From the NCBI RefSeq assembly GCF_001598435.1, contig NZ_BCYY01000009.1, forward strand, positions 1 through 64,000: 64,000 nucleotides of DNA, read 5' to 3'. The DNA is from Sphingomonas pituitosa NBRC 102491 (lineage in GTDB: Bacteria; Pseudomonadota; Alphaproteobacteria; Sphingomonadales; Sphingomonadaceae). Under the pieces are notes generated by a model. The model searched no databases. It was not told the origin of the DNA and saw nothing but the letters and a program-made list of their open reading frames with translations. Shown here in pieces: positions 16,458 through 24,675 of this stretch (positions within the stretch are counted from its first letter, which is position 1; every line of letters begins with the position of its first letter). The position numbers and the translations under genes are program-made.

Positions 16458-18196
16458 TGCGGGTGGGCTTCTGGCTTGCGCTGGCGTCGCTTTCGGCGCC
16501 GGCCCTCGCAATCGCGCAGGAGACGCCTGAAGCGGCGTCGCCCCAGCGGGGCACCGGCGGCGACATCGTCGCCTATGACCAGATCCACAAGCCCGTGATC
16601 GGACGCGAGGGGATGGTCGTCAGCCAGAATGCGATCGCGGCGCGGGTGGGTGCCGCGATCCTCCGCAAGGGCGGCAATGCCGTGGACGCGGCGATCGCCA
16701 CGGCGTTCGCGCTTGCCGTCACGCTGCCGCGCGCGGGCAATATCGGCGGCGGCGGCTATATGCTGATCCACATGGCCGCACAGGGCGGCAAGCCGGCGCA
16801 GACGATCGCGATCGACTATTACGGCCAGGCATCGCGCAACACGACGCCCGATCTGTTGCTGGGGGCGAACGGCAAGTTCGACGCGGCCAAGGGCTATTCG
16901 ATGAAGGGGGTGGCGATCCCCGGCACCGTCGCCGGGCTGTGGGAGGCGCATCGTCGCTTCGGATCGCTGCCCTGGGGTACGCTGATCGCGCCGGCGATCG
17001 CGATGGCGCAGGGCGGCGTGCTCCTGTCCGATGACGAGGCACAGGCCAATGCCGACCAGAAAAAGGCGATGGCCGATGATGCAGCGGCGCTGCGGGTGTT
17101 CTTCAAGCCCGATGGCAGCGCCTATGCGGCGGGGGAACGCTGGAAGCAGCCGGAACTGGCCCAGTCGCTCAAGATCATCGCCGCCAGGGGCCGTGACGGT
17201 TTCTACACCGGCCCGATCGCGCAGAAGATCGCGGCGGGGATGAAGGCGGGCGGGGGCGTGATCGACGAGAAGGATCTCGCCGACTACCAGCCCATCGTGT
17301 CGCAGCCGATCTGGTCCAGCTATCGCGGGATGCCGATCGCCTATATGCCGCCGACCGCGTCGGGGGTGAGCGTTGCCGAGGCGATGAACATCCTGGAGCG
17401 ATTCCCGGTGCGCGAGCAGCGTTGGGGCAGCGTCGCCAACCTGCACCTCCTGGCCGAGACGCTGAAGATCGTTTCCGCCGATCGCCGGCTGATCGGTGGC
17501 GGCCCCGACTGGCAGACCCCGGCGACGGGGCTGGCGAGCAAGGCCTATGCCGCCGAACGTGCAAAGCTGATCCGCGTCGATGCGTCGCTCGACGCGAAGT
17601 CGCTGCCGGACGGAAATCCCTATCCCTATGAAAGCAAGGACACGACGCATTTCTCGGTGGTGGATGCCGCCGGCAATGCGGTCAGCAACACCTATACGCT
17701 GTCCGCCTCCTACGGCGCGCATGTCGTCGCGCCCGGGACGGGCATCCTGCTGAACAACTCGCTCGGCAATCTCGCCTGGGGGCGGCGCGGCGCGGACAGC
17801 AAGGCCACGCAGCCGGTGCCGGGCAAGCGCGTGGGATCGACGATCACGCCGATGATCGTGTTCAGGAACGACCGTCCGTGGCTGGTCACCGGCACGCCCG
17901 GCGGCGGCTATATCATCGCGACGATGGTCCAGATGCTGTCCAATGTGATCGATCACCGGCTGAACGTGGCCGAAGCGGCGGAGCGGCCGCGGATAAACCA
18001 GTCGGGTGGGGACGCGACACTCGAGTTGGAAGAGGGGTTTTCGCCCGATATCGTGCCGCTGCTGGAAGGCAGGGGGCACAAGGTGAAGCCGTCGAACACC
18101 ATGGGATCGGTCCAGTCGATCATGGTCGAGGGGGACCGCTTCCTGGGCGCGGCGGACACCCGCCGTCCGGATGCTGCCGCTGTCGGCGTGAAATAG
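16457..18196 (+). CDS. ggt: Gamma-glutamyltransferase
   Basis: This 579-residue N-terminal-nucleophile hydrolase has a signal peptide (first about 21 residues), so it works in the periplasm. It cleaves gamma-glutamyl bonds, as in glutathione, with release or transfer of glutamate. The autocleavage site and nucleophile Thr are in KDTTHFSVVD (T396), and the glycine loop is GTPGGGY. The oxyanion-type motif is PPTASG rather than the usual PSSGG. Large-subunit features (GNAVDAAIATAFALAVT, AGNIGGGGYML) are intact. The ATG overlaps the receptor stop, so the two are translated together; the AbgB-like hydrolase follows 14 bases later. Function is secure; the physiological substrate is open. Confidence 0.93.
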   Translation: MRVGFWLALASLSAPALAIAQETPEAASPQRGTGGDIVAYDQIHKPVIGREGMVVSQNAIAARVGAAILRKGGNAVDAAIATAFALAVTLPRAGNIGGGGYMLIHMAAQGGKPAQTIAIDYYGQASRNTTPDLLLGANGKFDAAKGYSMKGVAIPGTVAGLWEAHRRFGSLPWGTLIAPAIAMAQGGVLLSDDEAQANADQKKAMADDAAALRVFFKPDGSAYAAGERWKQPELAQSLKIIAARGRDGFYTGPIAQKIAAGMKAGGGVIDEKDLADYQPIVSQPIWSSYRGMPIAYMPPTASGVSVAEAMNILERFPVREQRWGSVANLHLLAETLKIVSADRRLIGGGPDWQTPATGLASKAYAAERAKLIRVDASLDAKSLPDGNPYPYESKDTTHFSVVDAAGNAVSNTYTLSASYGAHVVAPGTGILLNNSLGNLAWGRRGADSKATQPVPGKRVGSTITPMIVFRNDRPWLVTGTPGGGYIIATMVQMLSNVIDHRLNVAEAAERPRINQSGGDATLELEEGFSPDIVPLLEGRGHKVKPSNTMGSVQSIMVEGDRFLGAADTRRPDAAAVGVK

Positions 18197-18210
18197 GGAG
18201 GATGCACGGA

Positions 18211-19683
18211 ATGGCTTTCAAAACCGGGTTGCTGCTGGCGACCGCCCTTTTCCCGATGTCGGCCTTCGCGCAGGTGGTGCCCGAGGCGCAGCGCAGCGCG
18301 ATCGTCGCAGGCATCGACAAACGTAGCCCGGAACTGGCGGCCACCGCGCAGACGATCTGGGGCTGGTCCGAAGTCGGGTATCAGGAAAACCGCTCTTCGG
18401 CCCTGTTGCAGACACAGCTGAAAAAGGCGGGCTTCACGGTCGAGGCCGGCGTGGCGGGAATGCCCACGGCGTTCGTCGCCCGCTTCAAGCAGGGCGAGGG
18501 GCCGGTGATCGGCATCCTCGCGGAATATGACGCGCTGCCCGGGCTCGCCCAGACGACGGACCCGACCAAGACCGGAATCGCGGGCAAGGCCGCGGGACAT
18601 GGTTGCGGCCACAACCTGTTCGGCGCGGCCAGCGTCGCGTCGGCGATCGCCATTCGCGAGTGGATGATCGCCAACAAGGTCCAGGGCGAACTGCGCGTCT
18701 ATGGCTCCCCCGCCGAGGAAGGTGGATCGGGCAAGGTCTATCTGGTGCGGGCCGGGCTGTTCGACGACGTATCTGCGGTGCTCCACTGGCACCCCGGTGA
18801 CAGCAACGGCGTATCGACGGGCCGGAGCATGGCCAATATCTCGGGCAAGTTCCGCTTCCACGGCGTCAGCGCCCACGCCGCCGCATCGCCTGAAAAGGGC
18901 CGATCCGCGCTCGACGGCGTCGAGGTGATGGACGTGGCGGTCAACTTCCTGCGCGAACATGTCCCGTCCTCCACGCGCATCCACTACGTCATCACGTCGG
19001 CCGGCGAGGCACCCAATGTGGTGCCCGATTTCGCCGAGAGCTATTATTATGTCCGCAATGTCGATCCGGCGATCGTGAAGAGCGTGTGGGAGCGCGTAAC
19101 CAAGGCGGCAGAAGGCGCGGCGATAGCCACGGGGACCACCACCGATCATGAAATCACCGGTGGCGTCTATTCGATGCTGGCCAGCGAGACGCTGGCGCGG
19201 GTCATGACGCGCAACCTGGAAGGGGTGGGGGGCGAGCAATGGTCACCGGAAGAAACCGCCTGGGCAACCACGCTTCAGAAGAGCCTGCCGACACAGAAGC
19301 CGCTGGCCTCGGTACAGGCCGTCGACGGCCGTGAGCGGGGCCCCGATGGCGGCGGATCGACCGACGTGTCGGACATCAGCTGGACGGTGCCGACGATCGG
19401 CCTGAACACGGCGACCTGGGTGCCCGGCACCCCGGCGCACAGCTGGCAGGCCGTCGCCGCGTCGGGCACCTCGATCGGCACCAAGGGCGCCGTGGTCGCC
19501 GCCAAGACGATGGCGCTCACTGCCGCCGACCTGTTCCTGAGCCCGCAGACGCTGGCCGAGGCAAAGGCGGAACTGCTCAAGGCGCGCGGTGCCGACTTCC
19601 GGTACGAGGCCCTTCTCGGCAACCGCAAGCCCGCGCTGGAGTATCGCAAGCCGACGCCCGCCTGGGAGGGCAAGACGCGATAA
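18211..19683 (+). CDS. Exported M20-family amidohydrolase, p-aminobenzoyl-glutamate hydrolase AbgB-like
   Basis: This 490-residue protein has a signal peptide ending at AFAQ. It follows the AbgB pattern: ILAEYDALPGL, the metal-binding GHGCGHNLFGAA, the catalytic AEEGGSGK, LHWHPGD, the dimerisation/HAAAS block, and STDVSDISW near the C-terminus. Relatives remove glutamate or other amino acids from N-acyl conjugates using two metal ions. E. coli AbgB is cytoplasmic and pairs with AbgA; here no AbgA is present and the protein appears exported. The start at 18211 has GGGAGG at 9 bases; an ATG at 18202 is too close. It is the third gene of the TBDR-GGT operon. Confidence 0.85.
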   Translation: MAFKTGLLLATALFPMSAFAQVVPEAQRSAIVAGIDKRSPELAATAQTIWGWSEVGYQENRSSALLQTQLKKAGFTVEAGVAGMPTAFVARFKQGEGPVIGILAEYDALPGLAQTTDPTKTGIAGKAAGHGCGHNLFGAASVASAIAIREWMIANKVQGELRVYGSPAEEGGSGKVYLVRAGLFDDVSAVLHWHPGDSNGVSTGRSMANISGKFRFHGVSAHAAASPEKGRSALDGVEVMDVAVNFLREHVPSSTRIHYVITSAGEAPNVVPDFAESYYYVRNVDPAIVKSVWERVTKAAEGAAIATGTTTDHEITGGVYSMLASETLARVMTRNLEGVGGEQWSPEETAWATTLQKSLPTQKPLASVQAVDGRERGPDGGGSTDVSDISWTVPTIGLNTATWVPGTPAHSWQAVAASGTSIGTKGAVVAAKTMALTAADLFLSPQTLAEAKAELLKARGADFRYEALLGNRKPALEYRKPTPAWEGKTR

Positions 19684-19920
19684 AACAAGGATGGCCGTGC
19701 CAAGGCCGCGTGGCCCGCCACTTTCGCTGCGTGGCGTGGCCCTGCCTTGGTCAGCCTGGCCGAGCGGCCCATATGGCCGGACCTGCCCCTACAGGCACTC
19801 ATCCCACGCGATCATCGGCAGGTACTTCGGCCATTGGCGTGCCCAGAACGGCGCCACCGCGTGGTCGTGCAGACAGGCAGTGTCCTCCTGCCAAGCCTTG
19901 ACCCGCCCACAGGTCGGCAA

Positions 19921-20721
19921 TCAATGCCCTCGAAAGGGCCCCGCTCGCAAATTTCGCCCATCTGCAAGCCCGCTGATCAGGCTTGCTCCAACCCGCTCAA
20001 AAAAGGCGCGATCGGCCGGTGCCTGCGCCCCGTCCCATTCGGGGTGCCATTGCACGGCCAGCACGTCGGCGCCGCACGGACGAGCGGAGATCGCCTCGAC
20101 CAGACCGTCCTCGGGCGAGAGCGCCTCGATGGCCAGGCCGCCGCCCAGTCGATCGATGCCTTCGCGGTGAACCGAGTTGACGCTGATCCGGGCATTCTCG
20201 GCGAGCCCACCCAGCAATCCTCCCGGGGTCAGCGTAACATCGTGGCGCTGGTCGAACAGGGCTTCGAACGGCATGTCACCGGTGCGATGATGTTCTTCGC
20301 CGAGGTCACGGCGCAGGGAACCGCCGAACAGCACGTTGATCTCCTGGAGCCCGCGGCAGATGCCGAATACCGGTCGGCTGCTTTCGATCATCCGCTCGGC
20401 CAGCGCGAGGGCGACGCGATCGCGCTGGGGGTCGACATGCGACTCGGGCACCGCGTGCCCGCCATAATGGTGCGGCTCGACGTCCGACCGTGAGCCGGTG
20501 AGCAGCAGCCCGTCCAGGCGCCCGGTGAGCGCCGCCACGTCGGCGACCTCCACCAGGGCAGGCACCAGCAGCACCGTCGCCCCCGAGATCCGCGACAGCG
20601 GCTCGATGAAGCGGCTGGCCACCGCCTGGATCGGCCGGTCCGCCACTTCGTTGCAGCAGAGGACGCCGATCACCGGCCGCTGGGCAGCCGGCGCGGGATC
20701 GCGGCGGACGAAGCGGGCCAT
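19921..20721 (-). CDS. Gamma-glutamyl-gamma-aminobutyrate hydrolase family (class I glutamine amidotransferase-like, PuuD type)
   Basis: This 266-residue cytoplasmic peptidase C26 protein carries LLTGSRSDVEPHHYG, the nucleophile elbow FGICRGLQE (C122) and the catalytic QWHPEW (H226, E228). Relatives cut gamma-glutamyl amide bonds, for example in the putrescine pathway. No PuuA, PuuB or PuuC is nearby. It begins four bases after the peroxiredoxin stop and converges on the GGT/AbgB operon, so it may finish the breakdown of an imported gamma-glutamyl compound. After its TGA the same frame stays open for another 43 codons, of unknown meaning. Confidence 0.87.
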   Translation of the reverse strand: MARFVRRDPAPAAQRPVIGVLCCNEVADRPIQAVASRFIEPLSRISGATVLLVPALVEVADVAALTGRLDGLLLTGSRSDVEPHHYGGHAVPESHVDPQRDRVALALAERMIESSRPVFGICRGLQEINVLFGGSLRRDLGEEHHRTGDMPFEALFDQRHDVTLTPGGLLGGLAENARISVNSVHREGIDRLGGGLAIEALSPEDGLVEAISARPCGADVLAVQWHPEWDGAQAPADRAFFERVGASLISGLADGRNLRAGPFRGH

Positions 20722-20725
20722 GGGC

Positions 20726-21367
20726 TCAGTCCGCCACTTCGGGCTGGGGTACGGTGCGCAGATAGGGGGTGTGTTCGGTCCAGCCGGCGGGGAACAGCGC
20801 CTTGGCCGCTTCGGTGTCCGGCGACGGCAGGATGATCACGTCGTCGCCCTGGCGCCAGTCGGCCGGGGTCGCAACCTTGTGCGCGTCGGTCAGCTGGAGG
20901 CTGTCGATCGTGCGCAGCAGCTCGTCGAAATTGCGGCCGGTCGAGGCCGGATAGGTGAGGGTGAGTCGCACGCGCTTGGCCGGATCGACTACGAACACGC
21001 TGCGCACGGTGTTGGTGTCCGAGGCATTGGGATGGATCAGGTCGAGCAGCGTCGCGACCCGGCGATCCACATCGGCGATCAACGGGAAGTTGAGCGCCGT
21101 TCCTTGCGTCCGCGCGATGTCACCGGCCCAGGCGAGGTGCTGGGCGACCGCGTCGACCGACAGGCCGATCGCCTTGACGCCCCGCTTGTCGAACTCCGGC
21201 TTGAGCCTGGCGACCGCGCCCAGCTCGGTGGTGCAGACCGGCGTGAAATCCTTGGGGTGCGAGAACAGCACGACCCAGCTGTCGCCTGCCCAGTCGTAGA
21301 AGTTGAGCGGGCCCTGCGTCGATTCCTGGGTGAAGTCGGGGAAGGTGTCGAGAATCTTGAGCGACAT
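20726..21367 (-). CDS. 1-Cys peroxiredoxin (Prx6 type)
   Basis: The 213 residues form an AhpC/TSA thioredoxin fold. The peroxidatic Cys is in FTPVCTTE (C45), with the conserved FSHPKDFTP before it and the Prx6-type C-terminal domain (DWRQGDDVIILPSPDTEAAKALFP). No resolving Cys is present, which fits the 1-Cys class. It reduces peroxides in the cytoplasm, with an external thiol as reductant. It is the first gene of a two-gene operon with the PuuD-like hydrolase; a GGAGGATT site precedes the ATG. Confidence 0.93.
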   Translation of the reverse strand: MSLKILDTFPDFTQESTQGPLNFYDWAGDSWVVLFSHPKDFTPVCTTELGAVARLKPEFDKRGVKAIGLSVDAVAQHLAWAGDIARTQGTALNFPLIADVDRRVATLLDLIHPNASDTNTVRSVFVVDPAKRVRLTLTYPASTGRNFDELLRTIDSLQLTDAHKVATPADWRQGDDVIILPSPDTEAAKALFPAGWTEHTPYLRTVPQPEVAD

Positions 21368-21642
21368 GGGAATCCTCCTGTGGCCGACGACCGGCAGACA
21401 TCAACCTCCACTATATAGATGGGAATTGTAGCGAAGAAATTATTGGGGTCCCAGAAGGGCATTGTTGGTCACCGCGAACCGCGCGCCCCAGCTTGAACCA
21501 AGGGATGCGGCGGCCGGGCAGGGGACCCGATATAAAGCCGGGCTTGGAGGCGTGTACAGATTTTGTACGTTCAAATCCTATCAACGCGATGGGAGGTTGT
21601 TGCGCATGTGTCGCGCTTCCCGCGCGCCTTCAGGGGGCAACC

Positions 21643-22161
21643 ATGCACTCTTCCATTACCGCCGCACTGCTCGCTTGTGTCCTTGCGCTGCCCGCCGCTG
21701 CGCCGCCGCCGGATCGCGCACCGGCGGTCGGCGTCGCCAGTTTCGAAGCGCTGCCCAAGCCGCTGCCGCTGCCCTATGACGAGAAGGCCGATGCCGAAGC
21801 GGCCGTGAAGGCGGCGAAGGCGCGGGCGCTCAAGGGACACAAGCTGCTGCTGATCGATCTCGGCGGCAACTGGTGCCTCGATTGCCGCCTGCTCGCCGGT
21901 ACGATCGAGCTGCCGAAGCTCAAGCCGTGGGTCGAGCGCCACTATGAGGTGGTGACGGTCGACATCGGCCGGCTCGATCGCAACCTCGCCATTCCGACCC
22001 GCTACCGCGCAGGGCCCAAGCTGGAAGGCGTGCCGGCGCTGCTCGTCGTCGATCCGAAGACCGACAAGCTGCTGAACGGCGGCCGTGTCTCGGCGCTGGC
22101 CGATGCCCGCAGCCTCACGCCGCAGGCGCTGGCCGACTGGCTTGCGCAATGGACGCGCTGA
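21643..22161 (+). CDS. Thioredoxin-fold exported protein
   Basis: This 172-residue protein has a signal peptide ending near PAAAPP and a thioredoxin-like domain with NWCLDCRLL (C78 and C81 in a CxxC motif). A cis-Pro loop is at GVPALLVVD. It is probably a periplasmic thiol oxidoreductase or a thiol-disulfide partner. The ATG at 21643 follows AGGGGG. A degraded cytochrome c gene ends about 25 bases after it on the other strand, so its downstream neighbour has been replaced. The redox partner is unknown. Confidence 0.8.
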   Translation: MHSSITAALLACVLALPAAAPPPDRAPAVGVASFEALPKPLPLPYDEKADAEAAVKAAKARALKGHKLLLIDLGGNWCLDCRLLAGTIELPKLKPWVERHYEVVTVDIGRLDRNLAIPTRYRAGPKLEGVPALLVVDPKTDKLLNGGRVSALADARSLTPQALADWLAQWTR

Positions 22162-22162
22162 G

Positions 22163-22704
22163 GCGCCGTTCAGACCATTTGTTTCCGGGCGGAAGCCGAG
22201 CGGGAAGATCAGCCGGTTGGCCGGTGCGGCTTCGTGCACCGGGCGCCGCGTCATCAGGAAGGCGTAGAGCGCGTCCAGGTCCGCGTCGCGAACATGGGTG
22301 AAATGCTCATAAGGCAGCGCCGGGTAGAGGTGTGCGCCGGTGCGGCTTACCCCGTCCTTCATCGCCCGGCGGAAGGCCGCGGCGGACCAGTTGCCGATGC
22401 CGGTTTCCGGATCGGGCGTGAGATTGTCCGAATAGAGCGTGCCGAACGGCGTCGCCAGCGGACGGCCGCCGGCGAGTGGACGGCCGCCGTCGCGCGTGTG
22501 GCAAACGGCGCAATCGCCGAGCTTCGCCAGCATCGCGCCGCGCGCCACCTGTTCGGGGGCGAAGCTGGCCGCAGCGGGCGGGGCAATCGGGGCGATCGCG
22601 GGCCGCCAGCTCAGCGCCAGCGCGATCAGCATGCCGGCGACACCCACGAGCAGCGCTGCCGGCACGAGCCGGCGCCAGCCCAATCGTCGCAGCCAGCCGC
22701 GCAT
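22163..22704 (-). pseudogene. Truncated cytochrome c (alcohol/aldehyde dehydrogenase subunit type)
   Basis: The start is normal: ATG at 22704 overlapping the upstream stop, a membrane/signal segment at 12-32, haem motif CAVCH at 65-69, and the family's RPLATPFGTLYSDNLTPDPETGIGNW and LYPALPYEHFTHV. Homology ends at LIFPLGFRP (about 22186), where members continue into a second and third haem domain. The frame then runs on through the antisense of the thioredoxin gene to 21571, giving a meaningless tail. This is a deletion scar with one of three expected haem domains left. Confidence 0.8.
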
Positions 22705-23357
22705 CACGCGGTCTTGCGCCGCGCCACAATAGCGGCCCAGGGATTGGGATGCGCCTCGCCCACCCGGTGCAGGGTGTTTCGATCCTGGTGCGGAAAGGGG
22801 GCGTCGTGGCCCTCTACCATCAACTCGGTATCGGTGACGTAGCTCCACGTCCCGTTGTCGTGAAAGCTGAGCGTGATCTGGTAGCTGTCGGTCCTGAACG
22901 CCTGGTCCAGGAAGGTCGTCGAACAGATGCCATATTCGGTTTCGCCGCGCTTGGCCGTGACGACGATCTCTTTTGCATCGGGCTTGGCGATGCCGGAGGC
23001 GATGGCGACCTGGCCGCGCGGGATCGCGATGGTCTGCAGCACCAGTCCCGTCGCCGGCTCCCAAAGCCAATAGCCCACCTGATCGTGGAAGGTGATGTCC
23101 TCTTCCTCGGTCGTGATGTGGATGTGGTAGCGCAGGCCATAGAAGAGCTGCGGGCCGTTCGCTTGCGGGTCGATCGCCTGGAAATCGATGGTCTCGATGA
23201 AGACGCGCCGCTCCGGCCCCTCCGGCTTGGGCGCCATGTCCACGCCCTTGCGGGCACGCCAGCGGCCGGCCAACGGGCGGAGCGGGCCAAGATTGGCAAG
23301 TGTATCGGGATCGACGTCACTGGGTTCGGTGAAGATGTCGCGCGGCGCGGGGATCAT
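22704..23357 (-). CDS. Nitrobindin-like haem-binding beta-barrel (FABP-like) protein
   Basis: The protein has 217 residues. Near the N-terminus is LGPLRPLAGRWRARKGVD, resembling the 'LxPLxxLxGxWxGxG' opening of nitrobindin/THAP4-type barrels. QLFYGLRYHIHI, VGYWLWEPATGLVLQTIAIPRG and WSYVTDTELMVEG follow. These proteins are 10-strand barrels; some bind haem or scavenge nitrogen oxides, others have unknown ligands. The ATG at 23357 has AGGA upstream. It overlaps the truncated cytochrome c gene (ATGA), so the pair was once an operon. Confidence 0.75.
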   Translation of the reverse strand: MIPAPRDIFTEPSDVDPDTLANLGPLRPLAGRWRARKGVDMAPKPEGPERRVFIETIDFQAIDPQANGPQLFYGLRYHIHITTEEEDITFHDQVGYWLWEPATGLVLQTIAIPRGQVAIASGIAKPDAKEIVVTAKRGETEYGICSTTFLDQAFRTDSYQITLSFHDNGTWSYVTDTELMVEGHDAPFPHQDRNTLHRVGEAHPNPWAAIVARRKTA

Positions 23358-23583
23358 GATCGCTGTCCTGCTGAATGACCTGGATCCGCGCGGATGTGCG
23401 GCGCGGCTCGCGATCAAAAGTACAGACCAGCGGCCGGCGCGCACCCATACATTGGTATCAACGCCCCCCATCTCCGCCCAGGCTTTCCAGCAAACCGCAT
23501 TGTTAAACGTGCGTATGATGGCGGCGCGGCGGCGGCGGCGCGAGAACCGGGCCATTGCTTGATCATCTAGGCAGGAGGGCGCG

Positions 23584-24246
23584 ATGGGCGTCATGACGAT
23601 GTCGAACTTGAACACCGTGGACGCGGCCGCCACGCTGCTCCCGCCGCTCGTGGCGCCCAGCGGCGCGGACGAGGCCAATCACCGGATCGCCAACAATCTG
23701 CAGCTCTTGTCGGTCCTGGTCGAAGGCGAGGCCCGGGGGGTTGCGGATGCAGCTGGCCGGGCCGCCCTCGACCGTATCCGCGCAAGGCTGGCTGCGATCG
23801 CAGGCATCCACCGCCAGCTCTACGCGATCGACACGTCGAACCGGGTCGACCTCGGCGCCTATCTCCGCGAGCTCTGCGCCGAGATGGGCCGCAGCCTTCC
23901 GTCGCACCGGCCGCTGCTCGTCTCCGCCGATCGGGCGGAGGTGCGCGGGGAGACGGCAGCGGCGCTGGGCGTGCTGATCGCCGAACTGGTGACCAACGCC
24001 TGCAAGCACGCCTATCCCGACACGATGCCGGGTGCAGTCATCGTCGCGCTGGCGGCGCTCCCCGGCGGTGCGTTGCGGCTGGCGGTGGAAGACCGCGGTT
24101 GCGGCCGATCGGGCCTGTCCGGCGATAGCGGTCTGGGCACGCGGCTGATCGACGCGACGGTGCGGCGGTTGCAGGGATCTGCCGTTTCGGAGCAGGCGAT
24201 GCCGGGAACGCGCTTCCGCCTCCACCTGAACATGGACGCGCTGTGA
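23584..24246 (+). CDS. HWE/HisKA_2-type histidine kinase without sensor domain
   Basis: This 220-residue cytoplasmic kinase has the phosphoacceptor His in EANHRIANNLQLL (H33), typical of HisKA_2 kinases. The ATP-binding N box is ELVTNACKHAYP (N138), with a G-rich DRGCGRSG/SGLGTRL region after it. No PAS, GAF or membrane segment is present, so it must be controlled by a partner or work as a histidine phosphotransfer-like kinase. RBS AGGAGGG precedes the ATG. The receiver gene overlaps its stop (GTGA). Alternative start: ATG at 23593. Confidence 0.88.
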   Translation: MGVMTMSNLNTVDAAATLLPPLVAPSGADEANHRIANNLQLLSVLVEGEARGVADAAGRAALDRIRARLAAIAGIHRQLYAIDTSNRVDLGAYLRELCAEMGRSLPSHRPLLVSADRAEVRGETAAALGVLIAELVTNACKHAYPDTMPGAVIVALAALPGGALRLAVEDRGCGRSGLSGDSGLGTRLIDATVRRLQGSAVSEQAMPGTRFRLHLNMDAL

Positions 24247-24605
24247 CCCCCCTCATCGCGATCGTTGACGACGATCCTGCCGTCCGCGGCAGCGTCGACA
24301 GCCTGCTGCGCTCGGCGGGAATGCGGGGACGGACCTTTGCCGCGGCCGAGGCACTGCTTGGACCGGACCGGCTGGAAGAATTCGACTGCATCGTCACCGA
24401 CCTGCACATGCCCGGCATGTCCGGGATCGACTTGCAGGTGGAACTGGCCCGGCGCGGTTGCGCACACCCGCTGATCGTGATGACGGCGTTCCCCACCGAA
24501 GCGGCGAGCGCACGAGCGATGGCGGCCGGCGCGCGGGCCTTCCTCGGTAAACCCATCGATCCGGATGCGCTGCTGGATGCCATTGAGGCCGTAACGCCCC
24601 AATAG
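24243..24605 (+). CDS. Single-domain response regulator
   Basis: This is a 120-residue receiver domain only: acidic pair DDD (9-11), phosphoacceptor Asp in VTDLHMPG (D53), switch Thr in VMTAFP (T81) and Lys in LGKPI (K103). The signature is closest to FixJ-type receivers, but no output domain follows. The GTG start overlaps the kinase stop by four bases, so the two are an obvious pair. The signal probably passes by protein-protein contact or onward phosphotransfer. Confidence 0.92.
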   Translation: MTPLIAIVDDDPAVRGSVDSLLRSAGMRGRTFAAAEALLGPDRLEEFDCIVTDLHMPGMSGIDLQVELARRGCAHPLIVMTAFPTEAASARAMAAGARAFLGKPIDPDALLDAIEAVTPQ

Positions 24606-24675
24606 CGTTAAGCTATAGCATCTACAAATCTAAGTATGGCTGTGCTCCTATCGTTGGGTCGGAGATGATGCGGCC

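Noticed and set aside
13218-16511. A 1097-codon minus-strand frame opposite the second TonB receptor
   Set aside because: Arg/His/Asp-rich antisense composition with no recognisable motif; the plus-strand receptor is unambiguous.
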